The notes under the pieces were generated by a model, which searched no databases, was not told the DNA's origin, and was given only the letters and a program-made list of their open reading frames with translations. The position numbers and the translations under genes are program-made. A DNA stretch of 64,000 bases, taken from the NCBI RefSeq assembly GCF_026262505.1, contig NC_067203.1:12660392-12724391 (forward strand), given 5' to 3'. Shown here in pieces: positions 58,475 through 64,000 of the stretch (positions within the stretch are counted from its first letter, which is position 1; each line of letters begins with the position of its first letter). Source of the stretch: Trichomonas vaginalis G3 (lineage: Eukaryota; Parabasalia; Trichomonadida; Trichomonadidae).

Positions 58475-58627
58475 TTAGTTTGGTTTGTTTTCAACTGGTT
58501 GTTTAGGTTTTTTAAGTCGGTCTAAAACTTCCTGAGGTATAGGAAGAACTTGACAAACACGTGGTGTAACTGCTGGAAGCCGACAAATCCATCTTGAACC
58601 CATTTGTCTCAATGCTGTATTGTTCAT
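58475..58627 (-). CDS. 50-residue basic protein
   Basis: MNNTALRQMGSRWICRLPAV to KKPKQPVENKPN. Preceded by the same TTTTTTACTGAGATGAA as the gene at 58455, which supports expression. Small, basic, Pro-rich; unknown function. Confidence 0.45.
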   Translation of the reverse strand: MNNTALRQMGSRWICRLPAVTPRVCQVLPIPQEVLDRLKKPKQPVENKPN

Positions 58628-58645
58628 TTCATCTCAGTAAAAAAT

Positions 58646-59041
58646 TTACATTCCCCACGTTTGAGGCGGTTGAGGTTGGTTATTGTTTACCCATTGTTGT
58701 GCATGGTTATATCCTCTGTTAAAGAATCTTTCACCTTGGTCCATATAGTGTCCTGCTTGGTTATAGTAGTCATTTGCTTTGTTATAATAGTTTCCTGCTT
58801 GTCTTCCTACATTGTCCATCCATCCTTGAACTTTTCCTCTTGTTTCAGGATTTGGAATAAGATTTGTTGCATCTCGTGCTACATCCCAACCTTTCTGTAC
58901 AGTTTGTATAATAGGTTGTGCTTTCTCTTTAAGTATACCTAATGTACTCAAAATCTTCCTTCCAACTCCAAATACACCTCTGGTTCCCACTGCGGGCAAA
59001 AATCTGGATGCAACTCCTGCTAATGCGCCAAATAAACCCAT
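58646..59041 (-). CDS. Amphipathic virion-type protein (pVI-like)
   Basis: 131 residues, MGLFGALAGVASRFLPAVGT, with an amphipathic hydrophobic/Gly-rich N-terminus, then helical WDVARDATNLIPNPETRGKV, an N/Y/Q-rich repeat region (YYNKANDYYNQAGHYMDQGE) and a Pro/Gln tail. Layout similar to 34546-35073 and 62290-62532. Membrane-active internal capsid protein is a possibility. Divergent from the integrase gene with 17 bases between them. Confidence 0.5.
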   Translation of the reverse strand: MGLFGALAGVASRFLPAVGTRGVFGVGRKILSTLGILKEKAQPIIQTVQKGWDVARDATNLIPNPETRGKVQGWMDNVGRQAGNYYNKANDYYNQAGHYMDQGERFFNRGYNHAQQWVNNNQPQPPQTWGM

Positions 59042-59058
59042 TTCTTATAGGGTAAAAA

Positions 59059-60018
59059 ATGACGAATCCGAACAAGGACCCCTATGTTTCTAAAGCGACA
59101 AAGAAAGCACTCATGATAAAAATCTTTAGTTCAACACCAAATGCTTGGTTTATGGATATCTTGGAAAACATTCCGAGAGTTAGAACAGATGGACCACCAT
59201 ACTGGCTAATATTTGTCGGTCAAAACACAAGATACTGTGAAGCCATACCATTACAGTCCAAAAATATTTTAGATGTGAAAACTGCTTTGACAATATTCGT
59301 TGACAAATACCATCCAACAAAACTGACATCTGACTGTGAAAGTTCTTTCAAATCAGATGATGTAAAAAACTATCTGCGTTCAAAAAATGTAAACCAATAT
59401 TTCATTGTCGACCAAAACCATTCTGCTCTTGGTGTCATTGACGGTTGTATAAAAATGTTAAGAGACTTAAACCAACCACAAGGTGGTGAAGCAAATGAAA
59501 TGTCATATGACGACAAGTATAGACACTTCTCCATGGCAAAGATGAGACAAGTTTTAAATATTTACAATAGCCGTAAACAAAAAGGTTTGGGAAACCACTC
59601 CCCCGAAGAAATGAAAAACAACCCTGACTTAGAGAAAGACTATATATTTAATAATTTAGTCAAAAGAGACAAACAAGAAAGAATGCCGGGCTTCAAACTT
59701 CAGAAAGGTGACAAAGTAAAAATAGAAATACCTAAACGCGACCCATATGAAAATACTATTGACTATGACAACAATGGGAACCCGACAGGTACTCACATTC
59801 GTGTTCGTAAAAATAGAAGAAAGTATACAAGAGAATATTATGAAGTTTTAGGCAAACATGGCAAAATGTACAGACTGCAAGCAGAAGATAAAACTACTAT
59901 TGTCAGACCTCGTTTCAAACTTGTCAAAGTTCAAGGTGGTATACTTTCAAAGACAGTTCCTAACAAATATAAGACAACTCCTGACGAATATGCTAAAGAA
60001 GTTGAAAATGACGACTAA
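59059..60018 (+). CDS. Polinton integrase (RVE family), family II
   Basis: 319 residues, uninterrupted. Catalytic core with NAWFMDILENIPRVRT (first D, about residue 33), PTKLTSDCESSFKSDD (second D, about 92) and HSALGVIDGCIKMLRD (third acidic residue, 35 residues later), i.e. the DD35[D/E] spacing. The C-terminal part (KLQKGDKVKIEIPKRDPYEN; YYEVLGKHGKMYRLQAED) is an SH3/chromo-like domain. It would insert the element into DNA. Convergent with the fibre gene, stop codons overlapping. Confidence 0.85.
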   Translation: MTNPNKDPYVSKATKKALMIKIFSSTPNAWFMDILENIPRVRTDGPPYWLIFVGQNTRYCEAIPLQSKNILDVKTALTIFVDKYHPTKLTSDCESSFKSDDVKNYLRSKNVNQYFIVDQNHSALGVIDGCIKMLRDLNQPQGGEANEMSYDDKYRHFSMAKMRQVLNIYNSRKQKGLGNHSPEEMKNNPDLEKDYIFNNLVKRDKQERMPGFKLQKGDKVKIEIPKRDPYENTIDYDNNGNPTGTHIRVRKNRRKYTREYYEVLGKHGKMYRLQAEDKTTIVRPRFKLVKVQGGILSKTVPNKYKTTPDEYAKEVENDD

Positions 60019-61425
60019 GCATTTCTATACCATGCGTAAACTGTCATGTAAGGTGGCATGTATTCTTTACTTTGTCCCGTTGTTTGCGTATATCCTGAAA
60101 CGCGATGTGTATGGTTTCCTCCTCCCTCAGTGTTACTCCAGTAACAATCTATAGCAAACTTAACGTTGTCTTTAACATCATATCCTTTACCTTTTTATCA
60201 TTGCTGACCAATCCCAATATTTATGCTTATGCCAACCTGCTTGAGATGTACTTAAATCTATGTAGTGACTATGTGCAGGTAAATTTTCACCTGAAATCGT
60301 TTTACTTCCACCTGTTTCCTTTGAAGAGTTTGCACAATACAAAAACCTGTCGACTATTTGAGTCCAAGTTCCAAAACCCAGAACTGTTTCTGGTCTGGTA
60401 GAGTTCATTGACGTATAAATAGAGCCTATAGGATATAATGTTTGAAGCATTTCTGTCTTTAATGTTTGAAGCTCTGTTTTGTCTGCTTTCTTGTCATATA
60501 AATCTTGAGCAGTGAATTTAATATTATGTTCATCCTTCATGACATAAACATCTTTACATCTAATGTTTCTCATCGTCGTTATGTCGTCATCCGATGTTAA
60601 ACCTTGTGGAAAGTTAGGAGGTTTACAATATAATGCATCCCCACCAGTTTCTTCAACCGTTCCTTCAATACTTTCTATAGCAACAGTTGTAAAACTTGTA
60701 TGTGTATGAGTCTTATTTGCTTTCTTCTCTAACTCATCGTTAACATAAGTTTTATCTGCTTTAAGGTCTAAACATCCTGAAACCCATCCTGTATCGGCTT
60801 TAGTTTTTAAAATCTTCGATGTCCGTTCATGGTACCAGTCAACCCTTTCTATAATTTCTTTATCTTTTTCATCCACATATTCCTTATCCGCCTTCTTCAC
60901 TAACACACTAGCCATAAGTCCCTTATCTACCTTATTTTCAAGGCTAACGTTTAAGTCTGTTATTTCAGATATAGAATGTGTATGAGTCTTTTTAGAATAT
61001 TCGTTTTCAGCTCTTGTCACTTCACTTGACATTTTATTGTCAACATATGTTTTGTCTGCTAGTTCAGGATGAGTATGTTCTTTTGTTGCATAAGCATTGT
61101 TAGCTCTTTCTTCTTCTTTTGCTATTGCATCGTCTACATATTCTTTGTCAGCTTTGTTGTCAACATCTGCTTTCAAAAGAAGTTCATTTATAGGTTTCTC
61201 GTTTAAAGTTCCTTTTGTTGGATTTATACAGACAGTATGGTTCTTATTGTCTTGAAACAGAAACTCATCTGTCATTGGGTTTAATGTCAGTTTTAAGTTT
61301 CCTTCTTTCAATGACTCAGATATCTTAGAATAGTTTGAAAAGTTTGTTGTGTTCTTATTTAGAGCTTGCATAATGAGTTGTCGGTTGTGTTGTATTTCTC
61401 TCATGGAAGCAATATCTTTCGACAT
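60015..61425 (-). pseudogene. Phage-like trimeric fibre with tail-collar domain, broken
   Basis: MSKDIASMREIQHNRQLIMQ start at 61425. Repeats of KADK-x-YVD and THTH (ATKEHTHPELADKTYVDNKM; KKTHTHSISEITDLN; KANKTHTHTSFTTV), then YPIGSIYTSMNSTRPETVLG, FGTWTQIVDRFLYCANSSKE and LPAHSHYIDLSTSQAGWHKH. The extreme end on this strand shows PPYMTVYAWYR, the common end of phage tail-collar fibres. It is shorter than the family I fibre (27428-30439), with the same C-terminal domain. Probably the host-attachment protein. About one break. Confidence 0.82.
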
Positions 61426-61443
61426 TTTTATTCTAGATAAAAT
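61426..61443. promoter_or_regulatory. Compact bidirectional promoter
   Basis: 18 bases between divergent ATGs: TTTTATTCTAGATAAAAT. Both strands carry the AT-rich TTTTAT(C/T)TAGA...AAA-ATG context typical of the Polinton genes. Confidence 0.45.
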
Positions 61444-62284
61444 ATGCTTCCAATAGAAAAAGAAAATTCAAGAGTTGCTACAACTAAACCATTAGATGAA
61501 CTTTTTACTAATGTCGGTCAAAAGTTTGAGACAGAGACCGTAAAGCATGAAGGCTATCGTTTTGACTACCCATTAAGATGGCTAAGAGACCCATCTGTCA
61601 CAAAAGCTATTGGCTTTCGTAGAATGAAGTTTGTGTCTGTAGAAGATAAAAGTTTTCCATTTATTGTAAGGTTTCATATAGATTATATATCTGAAGGGAA
61701 ACGAAAAATGTGGGAAGAAATTGAGCTAATACAAGTTGACCTTTCATCTTCTCTACAGACTGCGTTAAAAAATATAGAAGATAAAATAAATTCATGTTAT
61801 GCAAAATATGCTGATGAATATGCAAATACCGAGAGCACACTTTATGTGAGAATTGTATATGACAAACAAAATTCACAAGTGTCATTTCAAATCTACGAAG
61901 ACAATCCAAAGAAAGACGAACAAATATATACAGAATTCACTGCAATGTCATGGTCAAAGAATGTTAAATCAGAAAGTCAAACTTCCTTTAGCAAATATTT
62001 ACAGTCGATATGCAAGAGATGAACCATATTTATTTAAAGATGTTTTCGACCCAGCTGCTATTATTGTTCATGCTTCATTTTCTGGCGCTCAAAACTCTTT
62101 CTTATGCTTGGCAAATGACTTTTACGAAAAACCTACAAAGTTATACGAACCACCAAGTGGAAGTATTTCAGACTTTCAAGTATGGTTTACAACAGATGGA
62201 AGAAAGAGAATAATTCCATTATACCATGCGTTTTACTTAGAACTTAGTTTCATATACAACTACTATCGAACGGTAAAAATATAA
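61444..62284 (+). pseudogene. Virion-type FxYPxxW family protein, family II, broken
   Basis: MLPIEKENSRVATTKPLDEL, then GYRFDYPLRWLRDPSVTKAI, the motif shared with 4952-5809 and 33439-34320. Beta-rich middle (VRFHIDYISEGKRKMWEEIE) and end YNYYRTVKI. Divergent from the fibre gene, which suggests a fibre-base or vertex role. Broken (about one break). This is the gene into which Polinton A inserted in the B copy. Confidence 0.6.
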
Positions 62285-62289
62285 TTTTT

Positions 62290-62532
62290 TTAATACGGTT
62301 GAGGTGTTGGATTTGGTTGCCAACTAGACTGTGGTGCAGGTTCAGGCTGTTGTATAACAGGAGCTTGTTCTTCTGGTTCAGGGTCTTTAGGTATAATACC
62401 AACGAACTGACCTACTCTTTTACCAATATTTTTGACTCCGTTCCAAATTCCTCTTCCTACGGTTTTTATTCCATTCCATATACCTCTTCCAACTCTTCTG
62501 AAGAAGTTTCCAATACTACTGAAGAAACCCAT
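62290..62532 (-). CDS. Amphipathic pVI-like peptide (copy 2)
   Basis: 80 residues, MGFFSSIGNFFRRVGRGIWN; near-identical to 9928-10170, with the differences mainly in the N-terminal amphipathic segment, which keeps its character. Intact. Confidence 0.6.
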   Translation of the reverse strand: MGFFSSIGNFFRRVGRGIWNGIKTVGRGIWNGVKNIGKRVGQFVGIIPKDPEPEEQAPVIQQPEPAPQSSWQPNPTPQPY

Positions 62533-62550
62533 TTTACTATATGTAAAAAT

Positions 62551-62913
62551 CTAATGTCCGCCTAGTCTTTTGCGTTTCCTGTTGAGTTCCATAGCATTCT
62601 TTAACTGGAGCTCATACATTCTGTTTCTCCTCTGGTAGAAAACATATTCTGGGTCAACTCCTGTGTTCGCGTCATCTGCATAAAGTTGTTTATATCCCAC
62701 TTCAGGGTTTGTATAAAACTCTTTCCATCTCATATTTGCATACCATGGTGGCAAACCTAACGCAGCGTCATTTGACATGGCAGTTTGCATTTGTACATCT
62801 GTTGGCACTTGACCATAGTTTGCCATTGCAGTTTGTATTCTAACTTCATTTGGAATATTCTCTGGGTTTGGTTGTCCAGGTTGCTGTGCATTCGCTAAGT
62901 TCTGTGCGTCCAT
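62551..62913 (-). CDS. 120-residue conserved family II protein (copy 2)
   Basis: Differs from 10189-10551 by about one residue. Intact, same N/Q/P-rich N-terminus and basic NRKRKRLGGH end. ATG follows TTTTTATCTAATATTAA on the minus strand. Confidence 0.55.
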   Translation of the reverse strand: MDAQNLANAQQPGQPNPENIPNEVRIQTAMANYGQVPTDVQMQTAMSNDAALGLPPWYANMRWKEFYTNPEVGYKQLYADDANTGVDPEYVFYQRRNRMYELQLKNAMELNRKRKRLGGH

Positions 62914-62936
62914 TTAATATTAGATAAAAATATCTC

Positions 62937-63068
62937 TTACGAGTACATATGCTGAACATTTGCAGGCATTGGTTCATCTTCATATTCTCTGTACTTTTCT
63001 GCCACGTCAAATAAATAAATGACACAATGGAAAAAACCTAAAACAAGTAGTCCTATTTCAAACCACAT
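62937..63068 (-). CDS. 43-residue membrane protein (copy 2)
   Basis: Same product as 10577-10708 (MWFEIGLLVLGFFHCVIYLF), start overlapping the methylase end by 16 bases. Its identical frame and length in both copies support a real gene. Confidence 0.55.
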   Translation of the reverse strand: MWFEIGLLVLGFFHCVIYLFDVAEKYREYEDEPMPANVQHMYS

Positions 63069-63871
63069 TTACTTACTAATAAAATTTCTTTGTTATGACA
63101 CTTTCTCCAGTTTATAGGACCTCTCTCATATTCTATCTTGTCATATATAAACTCATAGTCATGTATGTCCTCTAACCATCTCATAACGGTTTCCAAACCA
63201 CTTTTATCGGATGTAAAGTAAAAGCATGGATGGTTATGTAAAACGTCTAAAGTTTCTAAAGAGTCTCTCAAAGTCCAGTCTACTTGGTATTGAAAATCCC
63301 ATGTGTTATAGAACGGCGGGTCCACTATAAAGAAAACATTTTCCTTGTCTTTATATTTTTCATACAACTCTGTCCAATGACATCTCACAAACTCTATACC
63401 CTCAATATATTTTTCTATGTCCTCTTTGAAAACATTTGTATAGTTAAGATATAAAACTTTTGACATAAGTGTTTCAATGTCATGAACTCTTATAGAACCA
63501 CTATATAATAGTCTAGCAGATATACTATCCCAGTCTATATATTCTGCTTTTTTCAAAACCTCCCTCACAATATTTTTCTTATCTAATGGTATACGTTCCA
63601 TCTTACCTATAGGTATCTTTTCTTTTAACTCTTTCAATATATTGTTTGTGTCTGGTATATGTTTGAGACGGTCCATATAGTTGTCGAAGTCATTGCATAT
63701 AATCTTTGAGTCTGGGAATATTATATGGCACAAATGGGATATATAGAAACTTCCACCGAACAAATCTACAAATGTTAGACCATTCGGTAGTTTCTTAAGT
63801 TCTCTCAATATAATATCTTTACATTTACTCTTATTTCCAAAGAACGGTAACGGTGGTTTTGTAAAATTCAT
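63053..63871 (-). CDS. D12-class (Dam-like) DNA N6-adenine methyltransferase (copy 2)
   Basis: 272 residues, uninterrupted, with PFFGNKSKCKDII, FVDLFGGSFYISHL (AdoMet binding) and VDPPFYNTWDF (catalytic DPPF, about residue 183). Copy of 10693-11511. It is the gene nearest the right terminus. Adenine methylation of element or host DNA is the expected activity. Confidence 0.9.
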   Translation of the reverse strand: MNFTKPPLPFFGNKSKCKDIILRELKKLPNGLTFVDLFGGSFYISHLCHIIFPDSKIICNDFDNYMDRLKHIPDTNNILKELKEKIPIGKMERIPLDKKNIVREVLKKAEYIDWDSISARLLYSGSIRVHDIETLMSKVLYLNYTNVFKEDIEKYIEGIEFVRCHWTELYEKYKDKENVFFIVDPPFYNTWDFQYQVDWTLRDSLETLDVLHNHPCFYFTSDKSGLETVMRWLEDIHDYEFIYDKIEYERGPINWRKCHNKEILLVSKCGLK

Positions 63872-64000
63872 TTATATATAATAATAAAAATGTTTTTCCC
63901 TGAAAAGTGACAGAAAAGTGACAAAACATGAAAACATATATAATTTGTGAAAAGCGACACATTATATAATGTTTTCGACCCAGAAGAAGGCTTCTTCCCA
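63872..64000. repeat. Start of the right terminal repeat of F
   Basis: GAAAAGTGACAGAAAAGTGA then CAAAACATGAAAACATATAT as in B (11545-11592). After about 63955 it diverges from B, and the window ends with a palindrome AGAAGAAGGCTTCTTC (63981-63996 region). The terminal GGGGCT-type hairpin is not reached. Confidence 0.65.

Larger units (their letters stand above)
39990..64000. mobile_element. Polinton F (family II), nearly complete
   Basis: Begins after or with an A27 run (39990-40016) and GGTATTGGGGCTTCCAGG; continues to the window end, where the right terminal repeat has started (63872 on) but the terminal hairpin seen in B lies about 120 bases beyond. It has capsid, penton, ATPase, polymerase, integrase, SF3 helicase, methylase and fibre, plus two apparent insertions: a KilA/274-residue-type module (about 49839-51472) and a GC-richer island (51.5-55.7 kb). 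The left 4 kb are broken in about ten places; much of the rest reads whole. Estimated length about 24 kb. Confidence 0.85.

Noticed and set aside
1-64000. Adenovirus-type (Ulp1-like) Polinton protease
   Set aside because: No H-D/N-Q-C pattern with proper spacing was noticed on either strand; the Cys/His segment before the polymerase core is only a possible functional substitute.

Overview
The window looks like Trichomonas vaginalis nuclear DNA (AT-rich, no visible introns). It is dominated by Polinton/Maverick virus-like elements, with an MuDR-type transposon (TvMULE-like), a complete-looking Tvmar1-type mariner, an ankyrin-repeat gene fragment and decayed beta-helix (POMP-like) surface protein genes between them. 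Species assignment is inference from this combination; no search was run.

Layout: (A) 1-9444, right part of a family I Polinton (KilA-N gene, type B DNA polymerase, virion-type proteins, major capsid protein, terminal module with a 94-residue gene). It is inserted into (B) 9445-11757, the right end of a family II Polinton (fibre-type gene fragment, amphipathic peptide gene, 120-residue protein, 43-residue membrane protein, Dam-like adenine methylase, terminal repeat). (C) 11758-15080 is host or unknown DNA with a three-way-junction inverted repeat, the MULE and a 148-bp tandem repeat. (D) 15081-21235 is the left part of a second family II Polinton (1107-residue protein, capsid gene), cut by a 100-N gap. 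(E) 21336-35725 is the complementary half of a family I Polinton (polymerase, two KilA-N type genes, integrase, long phage-like fibre, penton, packaging ATPase, structural genes, terminal module), ending inside an ankyrin gene. Host DNA with the mariner and the POMP pseudogenes follows (35726-39989). (F) 39990-64000 is an almost end-to-end family II Polinton: large N-terminal-basic protein, capsid, penton, SF3 helicase, ATPase, an inserted KilA/274-residue-type module, a GC-richer island of about ten small genes, polymerase, integrase, fibre, methylase and the start of the right terminus.

Taken together A and E outline a family I element of roughly 21 kb; D, F and B outline a family II element of about 24 kb. 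Both carry the canonical set (DNA polymerase B, RVE-type integrase, FtsK/HerA-like ATPase, double-jelly-roll capsid protein, penton) plus phage-style trimeric fibres. I saw no adenovirus-type protease. Several genes are broken, others (methylase, ATPases, pentons, small virion genes) read whole.

The most unusual signals are not gene families: covarying terminal hairpins; a dispersed family of GGTGAGATCTCACC-type palindromes with compensated variants; a double-hairpin mini-element found both between genes and in frame inside genes; the GC-richer island at 51.5-55.7 kb with its own promoter boxes and a 21-bp repeat array; and a perfect three-way-junction inverted repeat at 12379-12440.
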